Shown here: one piece after another, positions 17,225 to 26,810 of the stretch | How the letters are laid out: the number at the start of each line of letters is the position of its first letter | Position numbering within the stretch: position 1 is the first letter of the stretch | Source: Oceanicaulis sp. | GTDB lineage: Bacteria > Pseudomonadota > Alphaproteobacteria > Caulobacterales > Maricaulaceae | Length of the DNA: 64,000 nucleotides | Reading direction: 5' to 3' | Assembly: GCA_040112665.1 (NCBI GenBank) | Contig: CP157796.1 | Location: 2,753,501 to 2,817,500 of the forward strand | The notes under the pieces: model-generated | Seen by the model: only the letters and a program-made list of their open reading frames with translations | What the model was told of the DNA's origin: nothing | Databases searched by the model: none | Position numbers and translations under genes: made by a program

Positions 17225-17292
17225 GGCGCGTCTCCCGTCCCGATTCCCTTGTCCTGAGCGTGACCGCCATGCGGCGCCTCAGTCAATCGCCT

Positions 17293-19311
17293 CTATTCGA
17301 ACTCGATCAGCAGTTCGTCGGCGGCCACGCTCGCGCCGGGTTCGCAGGCGATGGTCTTGATCACCCCGTCCTTCTCCGCGCGCAGCACGTTCTCCATTTT
17401 CATCGCCTCGACGGTGACGAGCGGCTCTCCGGTCTTCACCTCCTGGCCGACCTCGACAGCGACGGAGACGACAAGGCCCGGCATCGGGCTGACCACCAGC
17501 TTGGCGGTGTCCACCGGCTCCTTTTCGGGCAGGCGGGCGTGCAGCTCGGCGGCGCGCGGCGTGCAGACCAGCACCGTCGCAGCGAACCCGCGATGGCGCA
17601 GCACATAGCCCTCGCGCCGGTCGGAAAGCTCGAGCGCGAAGTCCTCCTCGCCGAGCCGACCCTCGAACAGGTGCGCGCCGGGCTTCCATTCGGTGAGCAG
17701 TCGCTGCTTTTCGGCGTAGAGCGCCGGCGCCCAGATCTCAGCCCCGCCCTCGCCGTCCTGCACGAGGCGGATTTCGACGGGGAAGATCTGCCCGTCCAGG
17801 ATCACCACGAACTCGTGGGTGGCGCCCGGCGCAGGCGCGGCGTCCAGCCGGCCCGTCACGCGAGCGGCGCGCTCGGTGAAGACGGTGTGCACATAAGCCG
17901 CCGCAGCCGTCATCCAGCGCAGCTGGTGCTCGGTCGGCGTGGTCCCGGTGAAGCCTTCGGGGAAATGCTCGTCGATATAGCCGGTATGGATGCGCCCGGC
18001 GCGGAAGTCCGGCTCGTCGAGCACGGCTGACAGGAAGGGCTTGTTGGACTGCAGCCCCTCGACATGCAGCCGGTCGAGGCTCATCGCCAGCGCCTCGATC
18101 GCCGCCTCGCGGTCCTTTCCGTAGCCGATCACCTTGGCGATCATCGGATCGTAGAACAACGAGATCTCGTCGCCCTCGCGGACGCCGGAATCGATGCGCA
18201 GGCTTCCCGGCCCGATCGGGCCCTCGGCGGGCTCGGTGTAGCGGCGCAGCCGGCCGATCGAGGGCAGGAAGCCGCGATACGGGTCCTCGGCGTAGAGCCG
18301 CGCTTCCACCGCCCAGCCCTTGATGCGCATGTCGGACTGCCGGTAGGCGAGCTTCTCGCCCGCCGCGACGCGGATCATCTGCTCCACCAGATCGATGTCG
18401 TGGGTGAGCTCGGTGACCGGGTGCTCGACCTGCAGCCGGGTGTTCATCTCGAGAAAATAGAAATTCCGTTCGGGGTCGACGATGAATTCCACCGTGCCGG
18501 CGCTGTCGTAATCGACCGCCTTGGCGAGCGCGACGGCCTGCTCGCCCATCTTCTTGCGGGTCTTCTCGTCAAGGAAGGGCGACGGCGCCTCTTCGAGCAC
18601 CTTCTGGTTCCGGCGCTGCACCGAGCATTCGCGCTCGTTGAGATGGACGACGTTTCCGTGCTTGTCGCCGAGCACCTGGATCTCGATATGGCGCGGCCGC
18701 TCGACGAATTTCTCGATCAGGATGCGGTCGTCGCCGAAGCTCGATTTGGCTTCGTTGCGCGCCGCCTTGAACCCGTCGCGGACCTCCGCCTCGGAGCGGG
18801 CGATGCGCATGCCCTTGCCGCCCCCGCCGGCGGACGCCTTGATCATCACCGGATAGCCGATATCGGAGGCGACCTCGACGGCCTGCTGGTCGTCCTCGAT
18901 CTCGCCCTTGAAGCCGGGGACCGTGTTCACGCCGGCTTCGGCGGCGAGCTTTTTCGATTCAAGCTTGTCGCCCATCGCTGCGATGGCGTGCGGGTTCGGC
19001 CCGATCCAGGCGATCTTCTTTTTCGCCAGCGCCTCGGGGAATTTCGCGTTCTCGCTGAGAAAGCCGAAGCCGGGATGCACCGCGTCCGCGCCGGTGTCCA
19101 CGCAGGCCTGAATGATGCGGTCCATCTGCAGATAGGACTGCCCCGGCGCGGGCGGGCCGATGAACACCGCCTCGTCGGCCATCTCGACCGCCGGCGTGTC
19201 CGCGTCCGCTTCGGAGTAGACCGCCACGGTGGGGATGCCCATGCGCTTGCAGGTCTTGATGACCCGGACGGCGATCTCGCCGCGGTTGGCGATCAGGATT
19301 TTCTTGAACAT
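17293..19311 (-). CDS. pccA: Propionyl-CoA carboxylase, biotin-carboxylase/BCCP (alpha) subunit
   Basis: The 672-residue protein carries an N-terminal biotin carboxylase half (MFKKILIANRGEIAVRVIKT; ATP-grasp stretch MIKASAGGGGKGMRIA; EMNTRLQVEHPVTEL). A middle BT domain (about 510-585) follows, with a C-terminal biotinyl domain containing VEAMKMENVLRAE, where Lys is biotinylated. It carboxylates propionyl-CoA to methylmalonyl-CoA with a PccB partner that is not in the window. The BT domain and the stretch DTAKLVVSPMPGLVVSV match alphaproteobacterial PccA better than MccA, but MccA cannot be strictly excluded from motifs alone. The start ATG and length are normal. Confidence 0.87.
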   Translation of the reverse strand: MFKKILIANRGEIAVRVIKTCKRMGIPTVAVYSEADADTPAVEMADEAVFIGPPAPGQSYLQMDRIIQACVDTGADAVHPGFGFLSENAKFPEALAKKKIAWIGPNPHAIAAMGDKLESKKLAAEAGVNTVPGFKGEIEDDQQAVEVASDIGYPVMIKASAGGGGKGMRIARSEAEVRDGFKAARNEAKSSFGDDRILIEKFVERPRHIEIQVLGDKHGNVVHLNERECSVQRRNQKVLEEAPSPFLDEKTRKKMGEQAVALAKAVDYDSAGTVEFIVDPERNFYFLEMNTRLQVEHPVTELTHDIDLVEQMIRVAAGEKLAYRQSDMRIKGWAVEARLYAEDPYRGFLPSIGRLRRYTEPAEGPIGPGSLRIDSGVREGDEISLFYDPMIAKVIGYGKDREAAIEALAMSLDRLHVEGLQSNKPFLSAVLDEPDFRAGRIHTGYIDEHFPEGFTGTTPTEHQLRWMTAAAAYVHTVFTERAARVTGRLDAAPAPGATHEFVVILDGQIFPVEIRLVQDGEGGAEIWAPALYAEKQRLLTEWKPGAHLFEGRLGEEDFALELSDRREGYVLRHRGFAATVLVCTPRAAELHARLPEKEPVDTAKLVVSPMPGLVVSVAVEVGQEVKTGEPLVTVEAMKMENVLRAEKDGVIKTIACEPGASVAADELLIEFE

Positions 19312-19415
19312 CGGCGCGGCGAGCCCCCGGGTAATCGTGAGCGGAAAACACGTGTACTGAACTGGGCGACGGGTTTAGCCCGCGCCTCGCACCGGCTGCA
19401 AGCGGGCGGACTGGT

Positions 19416-19892
19416 TCAGCGTTTACGTCTGTCGAACAGCTCGGGCTCGGTGCGGCCTTCCAGCCAGTCCATCTCCACGCTGCGCATGCGCGAGAGCACC
19501 GAGATCAGGAACACCGTCGACCAGCCCAGCAGGAGAAAGCCGTTCGCGCTCTCGATCGCCGCGACGATGCGCCAGCGGCTTTCGATGACCACCTCCCCGT
19601 ATCCCACCGTGGTGAAGGTCGAGGTGGAGAAATAGAGCGCCTCCTCGAAGGTCTGGAACTCCCCCAGCCAGAGATAGACCACCGCATAGAGCCAGATCTG
19701 GATCATGTGGGTGAAGAACAGTCCCAGCGCGACGAACAGAATCACCCCGCCCTGCTGGAGTACGTAGGCGAGCGAGACGATACGTTTCGCCCGCGCCTTC
19801 ATGATCCAGATGAGCACCGCCGTGCCGACGATCTGAACGACGACGGTCAGGGCGACCAGCGCGGTGGCGAGCAAAAGCGGTGCGGCGAGCAT
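19416..19892 (-). CDS. Two-TM potassium-channel-like protein
   Basis: This is a 158-residue inner-membrane protein with hydrophobic helices at about 5-30, 42-62 and 65-80, a pore helix with the selectivity filter in STFTTVGYGEVVI, and an inner helix about 112-135. The TVGYG filter is the K+ channel signature (Ion_trans_2). The C-terminal tail is short and charged, and lacks an RCK or cyclic-nucleotide domain, so regulation of gating is unclear. It is monocistronic, divergent from the dioxygenase gene at 20006. Confidence 0.88.
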   Translation of the reverse strand: MLAAPLLLATALVALTVVVQIVGTAVLIWIMKARAKRIVSLAYVLQQGGVILFVALGLFFTHMIQIWLYAVVYLWLGEFQTFEEALYFSTSTFTTVGYGEVVIESRWRIVAAIESANGFLLLGWSTVFLISVLSRMRSVEMDWLEGRTEPELFDRRKR

Positions 19893-20005
19893 CTGGAAAT
19901 CCCGAAACGGCGTGATGCGGCGCGATGCTAGCCTCGGCGAGGCTCCGGCGCCATGCTCGCCGAGACCGGACGGGCCGCAGAGCCCGCAAGGCGAGGAGGA
20001 AAGCC

Positions 20006-20848
20006 ATGCCAGGGATCACCGTCAGGCCTGCAGGCGCCGCACTGGGCGCCGAAGTCACGGGCGTCGATCTGACCGCGCCGCTGGATACCGAAACCGTCGC
20101 CCGTCTCAGGGGCGCCTGGCTGGATCATCTGGTGCTGGCCTTTCCCGACCAGAAAATGAGCCTCGATGATCTCGAACGCTTCACGCGGTGCTTCGGCGAG
20201 TTCGGCGAGGATCCCTTCATCACGCCCATGCCCGATCGCCCGCACGTCATCGAGGTGCGGCGCGAGGCCGATGAGAAGGCCAGCGTCTTCGCTGCGGCCT
20301 GGCATTCTGACTGGAGCTTTCAGGAAACCCCGCCCGCGGGCACGGTGCTTTTCGGAAAGGTGATCCCGCCGGTCGGCGGCGACACGCTGTTCTGCAACAT
20401 GTACGCGGCCTATGACGCCCTGCCCGACGCCACGAAGGCCCGGATCGAGGGGCTGAAGGCGGTCCATTCCGCCGGGCTCGCCTATGCGCCCGACGGGGTT
20501 TACGGCGAGAACGACGGGCCGGACCGGTCGATGACCATCCGCCCCGATCCGCGTGCGCACGAAACCCGCGCCCACCCGATCGTGAAGACCCACCCCGAAA
20601 CGGGCCGCAAGGCGCTGTTCGTCAATCCCGGCTATGTTCGGACGGTCGAGGGGCTCTCAGACGAGGAGGCCTTCTTCCTGCTGGTGGAGCTCTACGAGGC
20701 CTGCCATGCGGAGACGAACGTCTACCGCCATAAGTGGCGCTCCGACATGCTGGTGATGTGGGACAATCGCTGCACCCAGCACATGGCCACGGGCGGCTAT
20801 GACGGCCACGCCCGGCTTCTGCACAGAACGACCATCGCGGGCCCCTAG
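20006..20848 (+). CDS. TauD/TfdA-family Fe(II)/2-oxoglutarate dioxygenase
   Basis: The 280-residue protein shows the family facial triad: His100 and Asp102 in AWHSDWSF and a distal His near 259 (CTQHMA). The 2-oxoglutarate-binding Arg is near 274 in LLHRTTIAG. PVGGDTLFCNMYAAYDALP is also typical. It should hydroxylate a small acid such as taurine, a sulfonate, 2,4-D or another carboxylate; the substrate is not readable and there is no transporter beside it. ATG 20006 follows a strong AGGAGGAAA site; the upstream in-frame ATG at 19925 lacks one and adds 27 Arg-rich residues. Confidence 0.92.
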   Translation: MPGITVRPAGAALGAEVTGVDLTAPLDTETVARLRGAWLDHLVLAFPDQKMSLDDLERFTRCFGEFGEDPFITPMPDRPHVIEVRREADEKASVFAAAWHSDWSFQETPPAGTVLFGKVIPPVGGDTLFCNMYAAYDALPDATKARIEGLKAVHSAGLAYAPDGVYGENDGPDRSMTIRPDPRAHETRAHPIVKTHPETGRKALFVNPGYVRTVEGLSDEEAFFLLVELYEACHAETNVYRHKWRSDMLVMWDNRCTQHMATGGYDGHARLLHRTTIAGP

Positions 20849-20926
20849 GCGCCTGTGGGTAGCGTCGCAGAACTTTGTTTACCCTGACTGCGGGGAGCGC
20901 CGGATCGCGCCGCCTCCTCGCGTATA

Positions 20927-20965
20927 CTTTTCGAACCCCCGGTCGAAGGGCGCGGATTCGAAAAG
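20927..20965. promoter_or_regulatory. Inverted repeat upstream of DUF1800 gene
   Basis: CTTTTCGAA at 20927-20935 is repeated inverted as TTCGAAAAG at 20957-20965 with 21 bp between. The right arm ends 9 bp before the ATG at 20975. It could be a regulator site or a leader hairpin; there is no independent support. Confidence 0.3.
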
Positions 20966-20974
20966 GGCGTGATC

Positions 20975-22759
20975 ATGAAACGTGCGATGAGGCTCGGCGC
21001 GCTCGCGCTCGCCGGCGCGATGATCCTTGCTGGCTGCGACGGCGGATCACCCGACGCAGCGCCTCCCCCGCCCGCGGGTACGGCCTCGCCGACAGGTCCG
21101 TTCGCCACCGCCCAGGGCACGGCGCAGTTTCTGACCCAGGCGAGCTTCGGACCAACACCGTCCGACATCGACCGGTACGAGGGCCGGTCGGCGTCCGAAT
21201 GGTTCGAAAACCAGCTCGTGCTTCAACCGACCTATCTCAGCGCGCAATTCGACCGGCACATGGATCTCGTCATCGACGGCGGGTATTCGGGCTTCAGGGT
21301 CGCCTCGCCGACCATCCTGTTCTGGAAGAACGCGGTGGGCGCGCCTGATCAGCTGCGCCAGCGCATGGCCTTCGCCCTGTCGCAGATCCTGGTGGTCTCG
21401 GCGAGCAGCGGGCAGCTGCGCAATAATCCCGAAGGGATGGTCTACTACCAGGACCTTCTGATCGAGCACGCTTTCGGCAATTACCGCGAGCTTCTCGAAG
21501 ACGTCACCTACTCCCCCGCCATGGGGTATTACCTGACCTATATCGGCTCGAAGAAGGCCGATCCGGACACCGGCCGCATGCCGGACGAGAACTACGCCCG
21601 CGAGCTTCTCCAGCTCTTCACGATCGGGGTGGTCGACACCGACATGCAGGGCCGGGTGCTGACCGACGGGGCGGGCCGTCCGCGCGAGCTTTACGGCAAC
21701 GAGGATATCGAGGGCCTCGCCAGGGTCTTCACAGGCTTCGAATTCTCCGGAGACCGCTCGACCCCGGAAGGCCGCCGCGCCGCCTGGCGCCGCCCGCTGG
21801 AGATCGACCCCCGCGACCATTCAGAGGTCGCCAAGACCTTCTTGGGCTACACGATCCCCGCAGGCACGAGCGGCGAGGCCAGCGTGGACATGGCGCTCGA
21901 CCACATCATGGCTCAGCCCACCCTGCCGCCCTTCATCGCGCGCCAGCTGATCCAGCGCTTCGTCACCAGCGCCCCCTCGCCCGACTATGTCGGACGCGTC
22001 GCGCGCGCCTTCGACGAAGGCCGCTACCAGTTGCCCAACATGGTCACGGTCGGCGACGGCCGGCGGGGCGACCTCGCCGCCACCATCGCGGCGGTGCTGT
22101 TCGACGAGGAAGCCACCGACGTCGAAGCCTCCCGCGCCGATCCGCGCTTTGGAAAGATCCGCGAGCCGATCCTGCGGCTCGTGCACTGGGCGCGCGCCTT
22201 CGGCGTGGACGCGAACGACACCGAATGGGTGTTCGACATCTACGACACCCGATCGAGCGACAATCTCGCGCAGAACCCCTATCAGTCGCCGTCGGTCTTC
22301 AACTTCTACCGCCCCGGCTATATCGCGCCGGGCACCGAGACCGGCGCGGCCGACATGACCGTGCCGGAGCTGCAGCTGTTCACCACCGCGACCGCGCCGG
22401 GCTACGTCAACTTCCTCGACAACTTCGTGCTCGCCGATCCCAACGAGCGCGACGCGTCGCGGATCGCCGACAAGCTCTCGAACCTGCGCGTGAACCTGTC
22501 CGCGGGTCCCGGCGTGAACGCCTGGGTCGCCGATTACGCTCAGGAGATCGCGCTGGCCGGCGAGCCCGAGGCGCTGCTCGACCGGCTCGATCTGATCCTC
22601 ACCGGCGGAACGCTCAGCGCCGAAACCCGCGCCATCGTGCGCGAACATCTCGAAGCGGACGCCGCCTCCGGCGACACCAGCGCCGAAGCCGTGCGCGACC
22701 GGGTGCAGTTCGCGGTTCTGATGATCATGACCTCCCCCGACTTCCTGGTGCAGCGATGA
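20975..22759 (+). CDS. DUF1800 family lipoprotein
   Basis: The 594-residue protein has a lipoprotein signal peptide (ALALAGAMILAGC, Cys about residue 23), then a Pro/Ala linker and the DUF1800 domain. Domain marks are FLTQASFGPTPSDIDRYEG near the start, the hallmark NYARELLQLFTIGV, LARVFTGFEF and RDHSEVAKTFLGYTIP. Such proteins are nearly always encoded beside a DUF1501 protein, as here, with a 4-nt overlap; the pair is proposed to act together at the cell surface or in the periplasm, but the activity is unknown. I take ATG 20975 over GTG 20969 because of the signal peptide. An inverted repeat lies upstream. Confidence 0.9.
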   Translation: MKRAMRLGALALAGAMILAGCDGGSPDAAPPPPAGTASPTGPFATAQGTAQFLTQASFGPTPSDIDRYEGRSASEWFENQLVLQPTYLSAQFDRHMDLVIDGGYSGFRVASPTILFWKNAVGAPDQLRQRMAFALSQILVVSASSGQLRNNPEGMVYYQDLLIEHAFGNYRELLEDVTYSPAMGYYLTYIGSKKADPDTGRMPDENYARELLQLFTIGVVDTDMQGRVLTDGAGRPRELYGNEDIEGLARVFTGFEFSGDRSTPEGRRAAWRRPLEIDPRDHSEVAKTFLGYTIPAGTSGEASVDMALDHIMAQPTLPPFIARQLIQRFVTSAPSPDYVGRVARAFDEGRYQLPNMVTVGDGRRGDLAATIAAVLFDEEATDVEASRADPRFGKIREPILRLVHWARAFGVDANDTEWVFDIYDTRSSDNLAQNPYQSPSVFNFYRPGYIAPGTETGAADMTVPELQLFTTATAPGYVNFLDNFVLADPNERDASRIADKLSNLRVNLSAGPGVNAWVADYAQEIALAGEPEALLDRLDLILTGGTLSAETRAIVREHLEADAASGDTSAEAVRDRVQFAVLMIMTSPDFLVQR

Positions 22760-24156
22760 GGCGCGCGATGACCGATCCCACCCGACGGACCCTGCTCGCC
22801 GGGCTCGGCGCCGGCGCGGCGCTGCTGCCGAGCTTTGCGGGCGTCCGCGCCGAGGCCGCCCAGGTCGGCGGCTACAAGGCGCTGGTCTGCGTGTTCCTGT
22901 TCGGCGGGATGGACGGGCACGACGTGCTCATCCCCTACGACCAGCCGAGCTATGACAGCTTCGCGAACCTGCGCTCGGCCATCGCGCCGGAGGCGACACG
23001 AGGCCGGTCGGTGCTGCTGCCGCTCGCGCCGCGCAACGGCGCACAGTTCGGCGCCCGGCAGTTCGCGCTGCCCCCGGAACTGGGCGGGATCAAGCAGATG
23101 TTCGACACCGGCCGGGCCAGCGTGGTCGCAAACGTCGGCCCGCTCGTCAGGCCCACCGACCGCCGCCAGTATCAGGACCGGGCGGTCGATCTGCCCCCGC
23201 GCCTGTTCTCGCACAACGACCAGCAATCGGTCTGGCAGGCGAACGCGCCCGAGGGCGCGCGCTTCGGCTGGGGCGGGCTGTTCGCCGACGCCGCCCTCGC
23301 CTCGGGCGCCAATCCGGGCGCGAACGCCTTCACCACGGTCAGCACGAGCGGGGATTCGCTATTTCTGACAGGCGAACGCACCGCGCCGTTCAATCTGGGC
23401 AGCCGCGGGCCCACCCAGATCCGCGAACTGCGCGACGCCGAGCGCCGCCGCGACCGCAGCGATGCGAACGAACAGGCCTATCAGCGCCTGCGCCGGCATT
23501 TCTCTGCGGCGGACTATCGGGGGAACAATCTGATCGCGCGCGACGTGGCGGCGATCATGGGCACATCGCTTGAAAGCAACGAAGCCTTCCTCGAAGCGGT
23601 CGCCCAGCCGCCCGTTCTGGGGACCGACTTCCCGGCCTCGCGCCTGGGCGGCCAGCTGCGCGTGATCGCCGAGACGATCGCGATCCGTGCGCGCCTCGGC
23701 GTGGGCCGCCAGGTCTTCTTCGCGGCCACGGGCGGCTACGACACCCATTCAAACCAGGTCCAGTCCATGCCGGCGCTTCTGGCCGAGCTCGACGCCGCGA
23801 TCACCGCCTTCCAGTCCTCGATGGAGTATCTGGGCGCGGACCGGGACGTGACGCTGTTCACCGGATCGGACTTCGGGCGCACCTTCGCGATCAACGGCGA
23901 CGGCACCGACCACGGCTGGGGCGGCCATCACTTCGTCGTCGGCGGCGCGGTGAACGGCGGGAACATCTTCGGCGATCCGCCCCCGCCGGGCTTCGACCAC
24001 GCCTGGGACGCAGGCCGCGGCCGGCTCATCCCCGGGCTCAGCGTGGATCAGTACGCCGCTTCGCTGGGAAGCTGGTTCGGCCTGTCCGGCCCGGAACTCG
24101 AAGCGGCCCTGCCGAACCTTCGAAACTTCGACGCTCCGCCGCCGATCATGGTCTGA
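22756..24156 (+). CDS. DUF1501 family protein with Tat signal
   Basis: This is a 466-residue protein of the DUF1501 (sulfatase/phosphatase-like) family. The N-terminus has a twin-arginine signal, TRRTLLAGLGAGAALL, followed by AEA, so it is probably exported folded by Tat. Core motifs include VFLFGGMDGHD, SHNDQQSVWQ (as in the family's H-x-x-Q region), GGYDTHSNQ, TGSDFGRTF and DHGWGGHHFV, whose His and Asp residues resemble the metal-binding set of alkaline-phosphatase-superfamily enzymes. Substrate unknown. Its ATG overlaps the DUF1800 stop (ATGA), so the two are translated together. A start at 22768 is also possible. Confidence 0.9.
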   Translation: MRRAMTDPTRRTLLAGLGAGAALLPSFAGVRAEAAQVGGYKALVCVFLFGGMDGHDVLIPYDQPSYDSFANLRSAIAPEATRGRSVLLPLAPRNGAQFGARQFALPPELGGIKQMFDTGRASVVANVGPLVRPTDRRQYQDRAVDLPPRLFSHNDQQSVWQANAPEGARFGWGGLFADAALASGANPGANAFTTVSTSGDSLFLTGERTAPFNLGSRGPTQIRELRDAERRRDRSDANEQAYQRLRRHFSAADYRGNNLIARDVAAIMGTSLESNEAFLEAVAQPPVLGTDFPASRLGGQLRVIAETIAIRARLGVGRQVFFAATGGYDTHSNQVQSMPALLAELDAAITAFQSSMEYLGADRDVTLFTGSDFGRTFAINGDGTDHGWGGHHFVVGGAVNGGNIFGDPPPPGFDHAWDAGRGRLIPGLSVDQYAASLGSWFGLSGPELEAALPNLRNFDAPPPIMV

Positions 24157-24159
24157 ACG

Positions 24160-24190
24160 AAAAAGCGCGCCGGCCCGGGGGCCGGCGCGC
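24160..24190 (-). terminator. Terminator hairpin between convergent genes
   Basis: GCGCGCCGGC and GCCGGCGCGC pair as a 10-bp stem around a short GC loop. Reading minus, it is followed by TTTTT, making a terminator for the gene ending at 24215; it may also stop transcription from the plus-strand DUF1501 gene. Confidence 0.8.
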
Positions 24191-24214
24191 CTGGTTCATC
24201 GTCAGCCGTGAGCC

Positions 24215-25222
24215 TTACTCGGCCGGCTTGACGAATTTCAGCGTCATGCGGTCGCTTTCGCCGATCGACTGGGGCGGATCGACGTCTTCGCCTTCGCTGT
24301 CGCCGGCGTTGGACGGCGCCATGGCCCACACGCCGCTCTCGTGATCGGCGGTGTCGGCGGGATTGGCGTTGATCTCCGAGCTGGCTTCAAGAGTGAAGCC
24401 GGCGGCCTCGAACGCCGCGACGATGTCGGACTGTTTGACGTAACCGCGGGAGCCGGTGGTCATTTCCGCGTCCATGTCTTCGGGCGCGCGATGTTGGACC
24501 ACGCCGACCACGCCTCCCGGCTTGAGGAAGTCGTAGACGTCCGCGAGCGCGGTCTGCAGATAGTCGGTCTCGAACTTCGTCATATGGTGCAGCGCGCGTA
24601 CAAACAGCACCGCGTCGGCCTGACCGTTCTGGCTGTCGGGGATCGAACCGAGCATGTAGGCGTCGATGTCCTCTGCCGAGATCGGGCCGAACTCGGCGAG
24701 CGCGGCCGGCGCGGTTTCAGGCCATGTTCCGTATTCGGACGCCCGCTCCTCGGTCCATCGTTCGCCAAACATCTCTTCCCACTGGTCGAGCGAATAGTTC
24801 AGCGCGATATAGCGGCCTTCCTCGGCGACGTAGGGGATAAGAACCCGAGCGTACCAGCCGCCGCCGGGCAGCGCTTCAGCCACGGTGTCGCCGGGCTCGA
24901 TACCGAAGAATTCGAGCGTCTCGGCGGGGTTGCGGAACTGATCGCGCGCGCGGTCGCTGTCGCGGCGGGTGTCGGCGAGCACGGCGGCGAGCGGGTCTTC
25001 GCCCTCGCCGGCCATGGCGGTCTCCCCGCCCATGTCCGACGCCCCGTCTTCCATCGCTTCGTCTTCCATGCCGCCGGCGTCCATGCCGCCGGCGTCTTCG
25101 CCCGCGTCCATGGTTTCGGTTTCGGCAGAGGTGGTCTCGTCGACGGCGTCCTCGCCCTCAGGCGCGCCGCAGGCGGCGAGCAGCAGGGCTGCGAGCGCAG
25201 TGGTGCTGAGCAGGTGTTTCAT
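24215..25222 (-). CDS. Lipoprotein with class I methyltransferase-like fold
   Basis: The 335-residue protein begins with a lipoprotein signal (MKHLLSTTALAALLLAACGAP, Cys about residue 18). About 70 acidic, Met/Gly-rich residues follow, including repeats of DAGGM. The domain from about 75 on resembles Rossmann methyltransferases of the COG4798 type: PGDTVAEALPGGGWYARVLIPY in place of motif I, ALNYSLD, ADAVLFVRALHHM, FLKPGGVVGVVQH. Acting outside the cytoplasm is odd for a SAM enzyme, so it may bind something else. ATG 25222 follows GGGAGGA; the longer frame is spurious. It is transcribed alone and ends at a strong terminator. Confidence 0.82.
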   Translation of the reverse strand: MKHLLSTTALAALLLAACGAPEGEDAVDETTSAETETMDAGEDAGGMDAGGMEDEAMEDGASDMGGETAMAGEGEDPLAAVLADTRRDSDRARDQFRNPAETLEFFGIEPGDTVAEALPGGGWYARVLIPYVAEEGRYIALNYSLDQWEEMFGERWTEERASEYGTWPETAPAALAEFGPISAEDIDAYMLGSIPDSQNGQADAVLFVRALHHMTKFETDYLQTALADVYDFLKPGGVVGVVQHRAPEDMDAEMTTGSRGYVKQSDIVAAFEAAGFTLEASSEINANPADTADHESGVWAMAPSNAGDSEGEDVDPPQSIGESDRMTLKFVKPAE

Positions 25223-25310
25223 GGGGTCCTCCCGGATGAATGGCGTCCGGGACCATGTTCTAGCCCAAGCGAAGCGGTTTCGCCCGCCTTTTCGGCAAAA
25301 AATTTCGTGA

Positions 25311-26810
25311 TCAGACCACGCGCGGCGCGAGATCGAGCACGCCGGCGAGCTGTTCGAACCGGTGCCGCGCACGCTCGACCACCAGCGCCTCGGCGCCCGA
25401 CGTCACCCGCAGGACGAGCTCGTCCTTCGTGCGCTCGAGCCTGAACGCGTCGAGCACCTTCGCCGAGCGCCCCGACAGCGCCGCGCCGAGCCGCAGCGCG
25501 AGCCCCAGACGCAGGGCTGCGTCTTCCTGGGACTCGTCGAGCAGGCGGCGCGAGGGACAGTCCTCGCCGCGCTGTTTCTTGCCGGCGTAGCGGTGGTGGA
25601 TCGCCAGCGCCAGAAAGGCCCGCTCGCGATGCGTCGCGCCGCCGAACGGGGCGAACAGCGTCTGAGTGCAGCTGAGATCGGCGCGGTGATCGGGATGCAT
25701 GCGCGCGCCCATGTCCGCGAGCCGGGCGGCGGCCTGGCGCAGGGTGCGGTCGCGCGCATCCGAAAACACCGCCGGCGCGGTCTCGAAGGCCGGCGCGATC
25801 CAGTCGCCCAGAAGCCGCCCGAAGGCGGGCTCGGGCGCAGCGTTGCGCGCCAGCGCTTCGGCGCCGGACAACAACGGATCGCCCTCGGTCACGAGGCTGA
25901 GATCCTTTGCGCAAACAACGCCCTCCCGAAGCCCGTTCGCGCTGAACACGACCTTGGTGAACCCGCCTCGCCGAATGATCCGGCGCAAAAGCAGCGCAGC
26001 GTAGGGAAGCATCGCGGCGCGCTTGGAGGACACGCCGGGCACGCTCGCGAGCGAGGTCTCGCTCTGGCTGACGGCGAACTCGCTGGTGCGGGTGACCTGC
26101 TCGGCGCTCAGCTCGAACTGGTGCAAGAGGCGCAGAGGGTAATCGTTCAGCGCCATGGCGAGCTGGGCGAAGGCGCGCCAGGCGCCGCCCACGGCGTAGA
26201 ACGTACTGCCGCTGGTCTCAAGCAGAGGCCCGGCGCGTTCGAGCGCGTTGTCCACCTCGGTCTTGAACACCCGCGCGTCGCCCGGCTCGCTCATCACCGC
26301 GAGCGGACCCAGCGGCAGGGTGATCGCCTCGCCCGCCTTTCGGCCGTCGAGCCGGGCGAGCTCCAGGCTCGATCCGCCCAGATCGCCCGCCAGCCCGTCC
26401 GCGTCGCCGACGCCGGCGAGCACGCCCAGCGCGGAACGCCGGCCTTCCTCTTCGCCGCTCAGCACCTCGATCTCGAGGCCGGTCTCCTCCTTCACCCGGG
26501 CGACGAATTCCGGCCCGTCCTCGCAATCGCGCACCGCGGCGGTGGCGACGGCGTAGCGGTCCTCGATGTTCTTGGCGTCCAAAAGGATGGCGAAGCGCCG
26601 AAGCGTTCTCAGCGCCGCCTCGACCCCGTCGGGATTGAGCCGTCCGGTCTCGCGCGCGCCGCGGCCGAGGCCGGCCATGGTCTTTTCATTGAACACCGGC
26701 CAGAGCGCCCGGTCCTCGATGCGGAAGAGCACGAGGCGGACCGAGTTCGAGCCGACGTCGATCACCGCCGCGTCGCGGCGCTCGACGGCGGAAGTCGTCC
26801 CGTCCCTCAC
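25311..26810 (-). CDS. ppx: Exopolyphosphatase / guanosine pentaphosphatase (Ppx/GppA family)
   Basis: The 499-residue protein has the actin-like ASKHA fold of Ppx/Gpp[17 protein letters not shown] at the N-terminus, [30 protein letters not shown] with the catalytic Glu region, and the phosphate loop [13 protein letters not shown]. The C-terminal third is the HD-like domain region. It hydrolyses polyphosphate from the ends, or converts pppGpp to ppGpp; the family members cannot be separated by motif. The GTG start at 26810 overlaps the ppk stop by 4 nt, so synthesis and breakdown enzymes are translationally coupled, a common alphaproteobacterial order. Confidence 0.93.
   Translation of the reverse strand: MRDGTTSAVERRDAAVIDVGSNSVRLVLFRIEDRALWPVFNEKTMAGLGRGARETGRLNPDGVEAALRTLRRFAILLDAKNIEDRYAVATAAVRDCEDGPEFVARVKEETGLEIEVLSGEEEGRRSALGVLAGVGDADGLAGDLGGSSLELARLDGRKAGEAITLPLGPLAVMSEPGDARVFKTEVDNALERAGPLLETSGSTFYAVGGAWRAFAQLAMALNDYPLRLLHQFELSAEQVTRTSEFAVSQSETSLASVPGVSSKRAAMLPYAALLLRRIIRRGGFTKVVFSANGLREGVVCAKDLSLVTEGDPLLSGAEALARNAAPEPAFGRLLGDWIAPAFETAPAVFSDARDRTLRQAAARLADMGARMHPDHRADLSCTQTLFAPFGGATHRERAFLALAIHHRYAGKKQRGEDCPSRRLLDESQEDAALRLGLALRLGAALSGRSAKVLDAFRLERTKDELVLRVTSGAEALVVERARHRFEQLAGVLDLAPRVV

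Noticed and set aside
17293..19311. Calling the biotin carboxylase subunit MccA because ivd and mccB are in the window
   Set aside because: The BT domain and C-terminal stretch fit PccA better, and the gene lies far from and not beside mccB.
19925..20005. Upstream ATG extension of the TauD-type dioxygenase
   Set aside because: The extra 27 residues are Arg-rich and have no ribosome site, while ATG 20006 has AGGAGG.
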